DNA from: Clarireedia homoeocarpa
Lineage: Eukaryota > Ascomycota > Leotiomycetes > Helotiales > Rutstroemiaceae
Assembly: GCA_001465935.1 (NCBI GenBank)
Contig: LNKV01000025.1
Coordinates: 1,073,609 to 1,137,608, forward strand
Direction of reading: 5' to 3'
DNA: 64,000 bases
The notes under the pieces were generated by a model. The model saw only the letters and a program-made list of their open reading frames with translations, did not search any database and was not told the origin of the DNA. This document shows positions 33,501 to 45,003 of the stretch, one piece after another; the stretch's first letter is position 1; every line of letters begins with the position of its first letter. The position numbers and the translations under genes were made by a program.

Positions 33501-36500
33501 GGAGATCCTTTTTCGAGTGCTGCCGTTTGGTCTTTTTCACTGGACCAGTGGCTTGTAGAAGATTGCGTCTTCTGCTTTCTTCATATTCCGAGACTTTCTT
33601 GTTCGCTTCCCGGCTTCTAGTTGCAAGTAGATTTGTGCCCGAGTCGTCGTCATCGTCATCATCATCCGAATCTTCGTCTGAAGAACCGATCATGATCTCA
33701 CTTCGTGTTGGTGCGTGGTCTTTACCCGCAACGCCATTGATGCCCTTCAACCCGGAGCCCTCTCCCTTCACCAAGGCTGTCGGTGCGCGTAAAGCTCTTG
33801 CCTGCGCGATTGCTGCCGCATCGCGTTGTTTCTTTTCCTCTGCATCTTTCCGGCGTCTAGCCATCAAAGATTCAGAGGCCTCTTGGCTCTTCGCTTGTTT
33901 TGCCTTTACTTGTTCCATTAACAGTCTCTGCTTTTCAGCCAGCCTCGGGAACGAATCGCTCAAGCTAGAATGTCTACTAGACTGCGTAGAAGATGCTGGC
34001 TCATACTTTTTACCATCTCCAGATTTTGACCATGCGTCGAGCGAGCTTTGCATCTGCCGCTCTTTGAAATTGAATGTCGGCTCGTGCTTCACGCCTCCCG
34101 CGGATTTTGACCATGAATCAATCGTGGCTTGCTTTTTGGGTGCTGTAAAAGAAAGGGTTTGCATGATTTCGAATCCCTTGTGCTCGTCCAAAGCAGCGCG
34201 CAAATCAGCCTTTTGCTGCTTCGAGAGATTAGTTCTCCTGAACCCCTTCTCGTCCTCATCCTTGCATGCGTCTTGGATGTATTCCAGTGCGAATTTATCG
34301 ACTTCCGTATCAAACTCTGCTAATGACTTGAGAAGTGTTGCCAGCAGACTTGTGATAACACCTACCAAATAAGTATCTCTGAGTCTAAGCATCATGGTAA
34401 GACCATTGACGTTTTGGCAAACCACCTGCAACACCTTCTGGATAGCGTCCTTCGACGAAATTCGCGCAGACATTTGATCGTCGCCTGAATCAGAACTCTC
34501 GCCTATAGCCGAAGCGATGATGCGGTATTGATTAAAGAGGGACTCCGCATACTCCATGCCATCTCGACAAAAATCCTGCATATCCTCCTTCGAGCGCTGT
34601 ACACGCATTCCCCACTCTTCAGTAGTAGAAAACATTACATCCAAGGCCCGCCACTGAGTAATCCACCAAGTCATGACAGCATTTTTCTCAATGTTGCTCA
34701 GTGAAGTGTGACTACGAAGATAGCCAGTGGTATCACAGAGTGAATAGACCATATCACGGCCAAGTTTGATCATGTAGGGCATCGGAGAAAAATTGCGTGC
34801 CTTAGAAATTCTCGTAGTAGCGTATGTCACCGAGTTCATCATTGGCACGAACGTCAGCTCCAAAAGGCTCGAAATGGCGTCTCGTTTACTGATTTGCCCC
34901 GTGCTTGCCTTAACCACCTCAACTGCCGCTTCGTATATCTGCTGGTCTGCGGAAACAAGAGCTGCGAACAGTGGACGAGAAGTCTGGGAATCCTGATACA
35001 TTTGAATCAAATCGGGAGCATCAAAATCACTGAGACGCTCAAAAATTCTTGAGACATTCTCAGTGAGCTGGCAAAAATCTTTGTTATACTGCATATGGGA
35101 TGCTGGAAGTGTGGCTTGCTTTTTGTCTTTCGGTCTCAATTCATCCAGTCCGGTAAGATGAGAGGTTGCAGAGAGGATCGTTTTGGCCAGGTCCACATTA
35201 CCGGGTCGAAATATGTCGAGTACAGCCTGCCAGATTGGTTGCGAGTGACCTCTGAGGCCTTGCTGGATGGGCACATCTTTCACGAGTGCTTGAAACTCTG
35301 CACTTAATGCTTTGCAATCTAGGGCCAAAGCATCTCTTACTACCAACATGCTGAGCCGCCTCATTTCGACCTGGTTATGACCTTTCTCCCTGAGCTCAAT
35401 AGAACCGAGTATCATACCTTTGTAAGTATCAACAAGAGCCATGACATTATTAATGATAATTAAAGATGTCGAGGGGTTGATGTTGTATTTGGTATCAACA
35501 AAAGTCTCCAAGGTAGCACGAAGAGCATCTAGGCCGGCACAACAACAAGCAAGCCGGGAGTGTTCCTGATATTTGTCATTCTGCAGACGCTCCAATAGAT
35601 TATAGAGGAATGAGCCGCAGACATCGAATTGATGATCAGCAGGTAAGGAACTAATGAACTCTGGTACCCAGCCCAGAATAAATGATGTATCTTCAGCCCC
35701 ATATTCATGGAGTCTACCAAGCAGTTTGTCATACGTGGGACTCATGAAAATCTGTTCGGCGACAGTCGCAGGTGATATCGTGTTGAATGCTGCCCAGAAA
35801 CTCTTTGGAGATTTCTTAAGAAGTTTCCTCAGTGCTTCAATGACCAGTTGAACGATAGCTTCCGATTTGCAGGTCAGATGCTGAAGCGCAAGAAGGTAGA
35901 CGCTTGGCTGGACTTCCATTGCTCGTAGAGAATAGGTTATAAGGCGATCATCCAGTCTTTCTAGGATTAAAGAAAACCCTTCCCAGAACCGTATAATGGC
36001 ATCATAGTCGTGATTATTTTGGGCCACAAATGTTACGGCTTCAGATAGAGTATCATGCACAACCCAGTCGAACAACTCAGATGTAAGCATTGCTGTGGTC
36101 TTCTGCCAGGCGCATCTCGCGAATCGAAGTCGAATCGCATTGCTGTCAAATAGAAAGCGGCCAGTAGCTGGGAGTATATCGCTGATACGGAGGACCTTCT
36201 TTGATTGTATCTCCTCGAAGACAAAGTTGAAGTGCTTGGAGAGATTATTCTCGGATTTGTGGTAGTCGATAGAACAGAGTGATTCGTAGAGGGATAGTAA
36301 GAGAGAAGAATCGTATCCGGCAAGTAGCTTCTGAGTTCGCATATGAGGTTCAGCCGCTTCTATGGCCTTCTGACTTGCTTTGAGCCCATTATCTATGCGT
36401 TGAAAGTCGATAGCTAGAAGTCGATTGGATAGTTCCTTCACCATGTCTTCATCAAATTGCCTGGAATTTCTTAGCATGTACCCGGCACAAGATATTCAGA

Positions 36501-36928
36501 AATATTTACTCTGCCAATTCCTTCAAATAAGCCTTGCGACCCAGATGCCAATTGTGCACACACTTATCACAGGACCTTAAGAGCTTGTTCAATCCTCCAG
36601 TGTATTCTTCGATCATAGCCCCGCCCATATCCGCAGCCAATCCCGTAACGAGAGAGTATTTATATGCCACAGTGTGCCGTTTTCTTGCATCTTGTATAAG
36701 CTCCTTCTTCTTTGCTGCGCTCATATCCTCCTCATCTTCGTCTGCGCGAGAGTAATCGGCGTAGTCCTCGTCATTCCGCTTCGGGCAGAACCAATGTGCA
36801 CCTTGAGGAAACCTCTTCAGTTCTCTGTCAACAAGTAAGTGAATTGCCATTAGAACATCCCAGAAAGCGAGCGCTACGTACCCATGGAGCTCTTGGAGCT
36901 CATCCATAATATCTGCTTCGTCACGCAT
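30593..36928 (-). CDS. sen1: Sen1 RNA/DNA helicase
   Basis: A 2019-residue superfamily 1 helicase of the nucleus that ends non-coding transcription and removes R-loops. Exons 36882-36928, 36510-36824, 32777-36460, 30947-32726 and 30593-30826. The N-terminal helical domain (RFPQGAHWFCPKRNDEDYAD to about residue 850) is the Sen1_N type; an acidic/basic linker with DDDDDDDD follows, then the prong-containing helicase core: Walker A GPPGSGKTKT at about 1349 (created by splicing), APSNAAVDELVLR, VIIDEAAQCIE near 1590, VGDPEQLPPTV, DTQYRMHPEI, TTDAFQGREREIII and VGLTRAKSSLW. The C-terminal exon adds a basic tail ending PFIQRKPPKRR, a likely nuclear signal. Intron 1 is 57 nt and in frame; intron 4 ends in AAG after a perfect TACTAAC. 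Confidence 0.95.
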
Positions 36929-37957
36929 AACTGCAGGTTTCTATTAAACAATCATAGAGATTTTCGATGATCAAGCCCAAATATCAATCAAGGCGGTGGA
37001 AAGAAAAGCCAATAGCAGAAGATGTGAGCCAGAATAACTACAAAGATGAGAAGTCTAGAAACGTAATGGTTGCCTCTTGCGACGAATGGTAGCAAACAAA
37101 GTCGCCGGCTTTCGAGTTTAAAGTCAAGCCGAGGATTAGTAGTGAATGCTGTGAGTGCTCGTGAGAGAGAGAAAGCGCCTAAAGTATGAATTGAAAGTTT
37201 AAATTCACAGAGCAAAAGGATAGAATTACACTCTGAAGAATTAAGAAGTACTTGAACGTTCAGCTAGAAAGAGCTATGTACATATTCGAGTTTTGAGAGG
37301 ATCATTTTGCAGGTACGGCAGACGCGATAATTTGAGGTTCGTCGCGTGTGACAAGGCTGTAGGGCGGACCCCGTGCTGCTGCATGCAATTTAGATTGATT
37401 GTAAGCCTCATTGCTAAGGCTGTGGAAGGTTAGCCCTCGAAATAGTCTTGTTACCAATTATCAATGTACTATTTACTGCTACGGCCATATATTAAAGGGA
37501 CATGTCACAAAAAAAAAAAAAAAAAAAAAAAGGGAAGGTAAGAGCAGAAAAACACAGCATTTTAAAAAATCTAGAAACTCGATTAAATATTCGTATTCTT
37601 CATTGAAGCGCCGTGCAATTATGTGTCTCCTGCTACAACCGTTATATACAAAGGATAAAAAGAATCACGGATCCTAGCCGCCACTGTTGGGTTATAAACA
37701 CCACCAGGAGCGCAGGCTCAGAACTATTCTCCAGACAAAACTTAAGAATTGAAGTCGCTTCCTTCCCAACATAAAGATATAATTGCCAATAGCCTTTTTC
37801 ATGTCATATGAACGCCCACAACGCCAATGCAAAAGAACCAAATGTAGAACACAAACGTCATAGATCGCTCCTGCAAATCATTATGCTGAAAATCTCCTGT
37901 ATCAACAAAAGAAAATAATATCTATGGTACAATCCGTGACTTCACTAATTCCGATCA
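36929..37957. other. Intergenic, with poly-A tract
   Basis: 5' flank of sen1 and 3' flank of the flippase gene. Contains a 23-A run at 37509-37531. No gene seen. Confidence 0.5.
37509..37531. repeat. Poly-A tract (23 A)
   Basis: Homopolymer in intergenic sequence; no terminal duplication or adjoining retroelement sequence noticed. Confidence 0.85.
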
Positions 37958-40900
37958 TCATAAGGCATGAGGAGGAGGAGGAGGTTCGTTCCTTCTACTT
38001 CTTAAGGGCCCAAAAGATTGGCTAGATTCTAGCCGTGTTAGAAGCGCCGCGGAAGTGAAATCGTTGCTAGCCTCAAAACTTGGTCGAACGGGTTCCATCG
38101 AGGTACGTAATCGATCGAAGGAGGGTCTCGGCCGATCAACTGATACCCGGGAGCCGAGCTGATCGAAGGATGATCGGTGGCGGGTGAAATCAGTCCCGTC
38201 ACTTCCGTTTTGACTTCGTGGGTTATGGGTCGTGGTGGACGTCGGAGCAACTGAAGGTGGGTAAATGGGCCGTTGGTCTTCATCAATGCTCGGATAATGG
38301 GTGTGCTTACTCGGCTTCGTAATCTCAGAGGATGATGACGATGAACCTTTGGACATTGCATCCAGCGGCTCATCAGGTCTATCGAGATAGTCAAATTTGC
38401 CTTGACGGACTTGCTCGCGGATGATATCAACATCATAAGGAAAGTAGATCTTCTGCGCGACTTTGATGCAAAATCGAGGAAGAAGCGCCAGCATTACAGA
38501 TAATGCAGTTATTGCCCAGAAGCTCGCTTGACCAAAGACTTCCGCCGCTGCCTTGTAGAAGAAAGCGGACGAGATGAAAGACGAGTAGACACCCGTCCAG
38601 AACCATACCAAGAGAATACTTATGGCAACCAGTAAAACCATGAGCCAATCCCAGCGATAGGTGTTGAGCAGGATATAAGTGTTGATGGCAAACACAGCGG
38701 CGGGTGCGATGTAGACTCCGAATCTCTCTCTGTCGTCGATGTTTTGCCCACTCTCTGTGACGAAAGTACCATTACGGAACAGACACCACGCCATGAAGAA
38801 GATGATAACAGACTGGTACAGTCCATCAAGCATGTAAAGCCTAGAATAAGTTAGTTTCGACATTTCATGGATACTATAGCTTCACTACTAACCAGAACTT
38901 TCGTTGAGTCCATTCCTTTCGTTCGATGCCCCGTCTGTAAAGTTGCGGCACTGCGAGAGATACCTTGTCTGAGACATCTTGATCAAGAACACCCATGAAT
39001 ATGACCGGGACGGAAGTGAAAGCCAAATTGAACAGAAGGATATAGGTATAATCGAAAAGATATGTCATATCAAAGTTGGCGAAAATCTGATACCAGAAGA
39101 TGGTAAACGTCCACACGACGTTTTTGTAGAAGAAGTTGGCAATTGTCTCTCCCAATCTACGATATGACCAACGCCCGTGAACTAGCACAAGACGCTGGAG
39201 GAATCTGAATTGGCCAATGGCGTAATCCGAAGACATGACAGCTTGTCGACCTTCCTCTCCAGCAATACCAACTCCCACGTCAGCTTCTTGAATCATAGCA
39301 ACATCATTAGCGCCATCTCCAATGGACAATGTCATGACATCAAGGCCACCTTTAACCATTGCCACGACGGCGGCTTTCTGTGCGGGACTGACTCGACAGC
39401 AAAGAACCGATTTGCATTGCTTGCACAGTAAGAGAAATTTCTGTCTCAACTGATCATCCAATACAAGCTTGAGGGAGTCGCCGTCAATGACGATAGCATG
39501 AGTGGGCGCAGGAGGTTCATGACTCTTCCTCGCAGCTTTCAACTCTGCATCAGAACCGGTCATGTTGAAGGAAGCCAAGTGCTTATCAAGCTCAGCTTCA
39601 GCTGTGGAGATTTGTTCATCCTCAATTTTGAAGACGATGAGTTCCATATCGTTGTTGAGCAGGTTACAGGAAAACCCGATGTTAATCGCCGTCTCAACTT
39701 TGTCACCCGTAAGAACCCATAGTTTGATACCAGCTTCGGCCAACAATGCGATCGTATCAGGTACACCTTCCTGCAAGCGATCCTCAATTGCAGTTCCTCC
39801 AAGGAGGGTAAGTTCACGCTCGATCGCATCAGATACTGCTTCCAACTTATCCTCACGATCTTGAATGGCGGCGGCAGCAAGCTCATGCTCACGGTTCCAT
39901 TCCTGGTATTCATCCTCTCCAAGCTCTCTCTGCGCGATACAAAGTGTACGGAGACCCTCTCTCGCAAACATTTCCAGATGTTCGGCGGTTGTACGGCGGA
40001 GTTCTGGTTGCTCTCCACGCTTCAATCGAGAATAGATTATGCTATCAGCACCTTTGCAAAAGAGGATGATTTTGTTGTCTGGCATACGGATGATAGCACT
40101 CATACGTTTCCTGGTAGAGTTGAATTCTAGTGTATTTAGAACACGGTATTCCTGGTCATGTCCTTGGATGTTTAATCGAATACCGTCTGATGAATTACCA
40201 AGAACCGTGAATCCCACGTCTCGCGCAGTTGCAACCAATGCTGCCTCGTCCGGTGACTGCGCTCTGAACTCGATCTTGGGTGGGTCTCCTGGAGTGGTTT
40301 CTGAAATGACCGAGTGACAGAGAGCAAGAGCTAGCATGAACTGATGATTGGCATCTTGTTGCTCCTTGCCACTTTCACCGGCAAGGTCAGAAACGAAGTC
40401 GGGGGCAATGAATGTTAATTCTTCATCATGAAGATAAGGATTGTCGTGCAGTTTCCTGATGTCAACTAGCATTTTGGCGCGCGCTGCCGCGATCTGTTCC
40501 TTTGCTTTGGCAGCCTCCTTCTCTACATCGATACCTTGACGCTTCTGCATTCCCGCCTGTGCCTCTGTATAGGCTTCTCCATAAGGTACTCCATTGATAC
40601 TAGCCTTCTTGAACTCCATGACGTTCTGGGTCAAGGTTCCAGTTTTATCGGAGAAAATATACTCAATTTGACCCAAATCATCCGAGATGTTCCATGACTT
40701 TGGTGTGCAAGGATAGTCAATTTTGTCGTAATACATCTCAGTGTCGCTATAAATGAAGAAAGCCTGGCAAGTCTTGATGATTTCGAGAGATATGTATAGG
40801 GAGATTGGAACCAAATTCTGGAAAAGAATAAGCGCAGCCCAAAAAGTGATAAAACCGTTCAGCGATGGCTTTCCACCAATAGAGCCAAATTCGAAGAAGT

Positions 40901-42533
40901 CGATGGTATTGTTTCCTTCTCCCCAGATAATTCCCTCAGTCAAGCCGGAAGCAAAACAGATTATGAACAGCACGATGAAGTTGTACACAACGTTCCAATT
41001 GAGTTCTCGAGCAATGCGTGAACGCTTGCTGGGTGTGATGCCGGAGTTCAACATGATCTTGGTATCAAAGCCTGTAAATACAACGACCCCCAGGATCCAA
41101 TCGGTGTTCCTCAGATTACACCCTCGAAGAAGTAAATTGTTAATGGAGATTGGTTCAACCATCTCTTCGGCCTGGCCATCTTTTGAATTGTGCTGCATCC
41201 AGCGAGCAACTGCACTGTACTGATAAAGGTTCGGGTGTGGAGGCTCGCTGTCGATGGTAAATTCGGTCCGTTCACAATCACGAGCATGCTTGATACTTCG
41301 ACCACTGCGCAGAGCATGTCGAACCTTCAGATTCGTCTCTCCATCCAAATTCTTGGTCTCCACGTAGCAAGCTCCATCTGGATCCGAAGTTGAAAGAATC
41401 ACGATATCGGCAGGAATTTGGTCGTCGCTGTATATACGGACAAAATCACCCACTTGAACATTCTTCCAGTAATCCTGGTGAAACCGCGGCTTTCCAGTCG
41501 GGGTGATATTGCGATTGATCAAACTTCCAAAGTTCTTCTCGATCGGTGCATCATCTCCTCCGGCCTCGTATGAAAATGCTGTCTTGGGGCGGTCTGGTAG
41601 CTCGAGCTGTCCGCCATCAGAAGGAAGTGGGGATGACACCGGTGTCATTCGTATATCGTCTCCCGCCGCTCTCGATTCAAATGAAGGTCTCGGCTCATCT
41701 ATCACACCTATGGCGCGTTGTGCATAATTCTCTCCGGGCATTTTCTTGTCCTTCTTGACTTTCTTGATTGACTTCACGATTCCTCGGGTTGTAGCCTTCT
41801 TAATTCTTCTCCAAAGGGATATATTGTCGGTGCTAACATTGACATTGTTCCAATCAACGAGGCGATGGACGGGGGAATTGTTGAGCTCATTGTCGAGAAT
41901 TGTTCGACGATAATCTTCAATCGCGTCCTTGATCGCTGTAATGGTGACAATGACAATCAAAGGAACGGCGTTGAGACCCGGGTTCGATGCTCCGAAAATA
42001 CTGAAGATCTGTGACAACCATCAGCTTCGTTAATAAGCTTGCAAATACACCAGTCTACTCACGGTGAGAATAATCAAAAACAAAAAGTACACGTTCGCGA
42101 TATTGTGGAATTGGAACCAAATATTCTTGGGTATAAAACTTAAAGGAGTGTATTTCGCGGTCCTGATCTTATTCCGTTGATACTGTCGTATGGGAAGGCC
42201 TTGGTCGTCGACCGCGTCTGGAGGTAAAGGTATATTGAAGAAGACTTTCCTCGGACCTTGACCATCATTGTCATCATCTTCCGCGTTTTCGTCCGGCGAT
42301 TCGTGCTGATCCTCTTGTATCCGGCCAAGATCTGTCCCTGTTGAACTTGCGCCGCCCGAGTCCCTCTTCTTCTCACTACTCTGCGACGGTCGGTGGTGCA
42401 GTCGATTAATTATTGACATCCGCCTCTTGTTCCCGCCTTTTGGGGCAATCCTTTGTGTAGCCCATCTCAATCGTTTTGTCGGAAAGGTTGGCTCTTCAGG
42501 GTCGGGTTCGGCGTATGGCTCAATGCTAGGCAT
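37958..42533 (-). CDS. dnf1: Dnf1-type P4-ATPase (phospholipid flippase)
   Basis: A 1489-residue aminophospholipid translocase of plasma membrane/endosomes. Exons 42063-42533, 38893-42008 and 37958-38840 (introns 54 and 52 nt). The N-terminal cytosolic part leads to the family hallmark NKIRTAKYTPLSFIPKN and TM1 (FHNIANVYFLFLIIL); TM2 follows the first intron. Then the actuator domain, with DGETNL and the P-loop phosphorylation site FSDKTGTLTQN near residue 610, KGADSIIYSRL, LTGDKVETAINIG and the hinge GDGANDVAMIQEADVGVGI near 1053. The membrane domain closes with about six helices, the last exon carrying TM7-10. The disordered C terminus has repeated RPSF/RPRPSFDRL motifs and ends PPPPPHAL. 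The long Lys-rich insertion between TM1/2 and the actuator resembles Dnf1/Dnf2 rather than Drs2 or Neo1. Confidence 0.95.
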
Positions 42534-43130
42534 GATGGTGAAAGACTGTTAAACGGGGCAAAAGCCCAATGCGAGGTAAGAGCCCTCAGGCACAATAGAT
42601 TCGTCCGCCAGAGTTCAATTGGATTAATTTTTTTTAATTAATTTTTTATTATTTTTAGCTGGGATATATTTCGCGAAGAGGTCGTGTTGAAGGCGATCGA
42701 GGGAATTAGCGACCGCGGGCGAGGGATGGGTATGCTCGATGAATGGTGATGGGGTAGGAACAATGACAGTGACGACGTCGATGTGTTAGAAAAGCACGCA
42801 CAGTAGAGCAGGTACTTTTGGGGCGTGATCTCAGTTAGAACGGTCGCTTATGACAACTAGATTGGTGCCGGAACAGTCGGACAGGAGATGGGCGCATCGG
42901 AAGCACAGTAAATGTCTAAACCTTGTAAAAGTGATTGGGGGAAGATTCTATGCGCAGGCCAGACTTCCTTATCCGATTCGGAATTGTTGTAGATTTGTGT
43001 GGGCGTCGAGGGCTGGAAAAATTGGAGGAGGTTGGAAGTTCGAATTGAGCGGTGATGAAAAAGGTGAAAGAGGGTGAAAAGGAAGGGAAGGGGTCTTGGA
43101 AGGTTCAAGTTCAGGTTCAAGTTTAAGTGA

Positions 43131-43176
43131 ATGGAAATGGAAATGGGAATGGAAATGGAAATGGAAATGGAAATGG
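43131..43176. repeat. (GGAAAT)n microsatellite
   Basis: About seven hexamers, one changed to GGGAAT. Confidence 0.9.
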
Positions 43177-43387
43177 ATAGGTAGATAATAATAGGTAGGC
43201 AGTCAACTACTAAGGAAACAAACGAGTACTGGGTACTGCGTACTGCGTACCGAGTACAGATCGATGTCAAAAAGGTTCGGTCTTTCAAGGCTCGGAAAAG
43301 CTTATTGAGCAAAGCAGTCCAAGTAGCAAATGAACGCCACTTGAAACCGTCGGATATCGGATATAGGCAAGTAATATGTAGGTAGGT

Positions 43388-43394
43388 GTGTATG

Positions 43395-43426
<32 letters not shown>

Positions 43427-43488
43427 TGTATGTATGTATGTATGTATGTATGTATGTATGTATGTATGTATGTATGTATATGTATATA
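43388..43488. repeat. (GTAT)n microsatellite
   Basis: Roughly 24 tetramers, interrupted only near the ends by extra TA pairs. The MYVCMYVC frames across it are artefacts. Confidence 0.95.
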
Positions 43489-43720
43489 TGTACGGAGGTA
43501 TCCTGTGTGCTCAGATCCCATCAAGTTACAACCAACCATCAACGATACGGCAGGTATGTGGTAGTTCTAATGGATTGGGATGTGTTTCGGGGGTATGCTG
43601 ATGCGCGATTTCGCTGGTGCGGTTTTGAAGATATAATACAAGAGGCTCGAGGTCGGTCGGGCCCGGAAGGAAAGAAAGGAACAAGTTCTTCGTATGATAC
43701 TTTGCAATTAATGATCTGGG

Positions 43721-43780
43721 CAAGGGCAAGGAAAGGGCAAGGGAAAGGGCAAGGGCAAGGGAAAGGGAAAGGGAAAGACG
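43721..43780. repeat. (GGGCAA/GGGAAA)n microsatellite
   Basis: Purine-rich hexamer run with two interchanging unit types. Confidence 0.88.
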
Positions 43781-43897
43781 GGAATGGGGGGAGAAGGAAG
43801 CAGCAGTGCCGCAATTCAAGGCCGAATCCAGGGCAGTCAGCGCGTGTCAGAGAAAAGAAAAAGGGCTTATGCCTTACGACATGTGGTGTATAGAGTA

Positions 43898-44064
43898 AGA
43901 GTAGGAGTGTGAGAGGGAGTGGGAGAGGGAGAGGGAGAGGGAGTGGGAGTGGGAGTGGGAGTGGGAGTGGGAGTGGGAGTGGGAGTGGGAGTGTGAGTGT
44001 GAGTGTGAGTGTGAGTGTGTGAGTGTGAGTGTGAGTGTGTGAGTGTGAGTGTGAGTGTGAGTGC
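43898..44064. repeat. Purine/GT-rich hexamer tract (GGGAGA, GGGAGT, GTGAGT)
   Basis: A compound tract in which the unit changes step by step from GAGGGA to GGGAGT to GTGAGT over about 165 bp. All G sits on the plus strand. Confidence 0.92.
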
Positions 44065-44555
44065 AAGTGTAATCATATTTGCGGAGGGCTGGACGGAATT
44101 AATCGCACGCTTCACGTCGACTAACTATACAAGTCCTACGAACTATGTACCAAGTCCCAATTAGTTCCTGGCATAGGGTCAGGGGTAAGGCCTCTACAAA
44201 TTACTGGTACGAAGTCACTTAACGTATTGGGCACTGGGCAGATTGGACAGATTGGACTGACTGGACCGACTGGACCGACAGCTTGGACAGACCAATCCCT
44301 TATGTATCCAGTCACTCACTGATCATTCAACTCCCAGGCCGAGAGAGGATCGAAAATCTTAACTCCGCCGCATCTGTCCAAGGCTTTGTCATATGTGCCT
44401 CATATGTACCCGACTTCCCATGGTTCATAGTCAGCATGGTTCCAAGCAAGGAGATTACGTGAAATCTCGGATATCCCAAAATGTCCACATTCATTTGCTT
44501 GGAGCATTCTCCGGAGTCGACCAAGTACAGTACTGTCTGTACGCATACTCTTCAC

Positions 44556-44636
44556 TCGGGACGTTTTGGGACTTGGGATTCTGGACGTTTTGAGACTTGG
44601 GATTCCGGACGTTTTGGGACTTGGGACTTGGGCTTC
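44556..44636. repeat. Minisatellite, unit about GGACGTTTTGGGACTTGGGATTC
   Basis: Three imperfect copies of a 23-nt unit plus shortened GGGACTTGG/GGGACTCGG copies at the right end. Confidence 0.85.
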
Positions 44637-44904
44637 GGGACTCGGGGAGAAAAGTCTTCAACACCGCCTCCCTAGGGATCAGCCCCAATCTCAATACAGT
44701 ATGTAGACAAAGCATACGAAGTAGATGGATTCGTGAATGTAAGCAGCATGTCCGAAGTAGACAAAAGCATAGTTGGGAAGTAGATGGATTCGTGAATTGG
44801 TGCGGATGATGTTAAGGATGGATGGCTCAGATGGGAAGACCGGCAATTACACGGCAACCTCGGCCGAACAGAGAGCATACTTTTTCTTTTACTTTCAAGG
44901 GACT

Positions 44905-45003
44905 GCGGTTTGGTGGATTTGTGGATGTGTGGATTTGTGGATGTGTGGATTTGTGGATTCGTGCATCTGTGGATTCGTGCATTCGTGCATTCGTGCATTT
45001 GTG
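44905..45003. repeat. Minisatellite, units TGTGGATT / CGTGCATT
   Basis: Ten-base units of the form GTGGATTTGT/GTGGATGTGT, then GGATTCGTGCATCT and repeated TTCGTGCA, in one tract of about 100 bp. Confidence 0.88.

Noticed and set aside
33470..34372. 300-residue plus-strand frame
   Set aside because: Lies wholly antisense within the sen1 coding exon and mirrors its codons.
37509..37531. Poly-A run as the tail of a retrotransposed element
   Set aside because: No reverse-transcriptase-like sequence or flanking target duplication was seen.
43386..43893. Open frames full of MYVC repeats on the plus strand, with IHTY on the minus strand
   Set aside because: They are translations of the GTAT microsatellite and the adjoining purine tract.
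43539..44115. Minus-strand frames of SHSHTHTH and LPLPLP repeats
   Set aside because: Direct reading of the GGGAGT/GTGAGT tract; no unique sequence.
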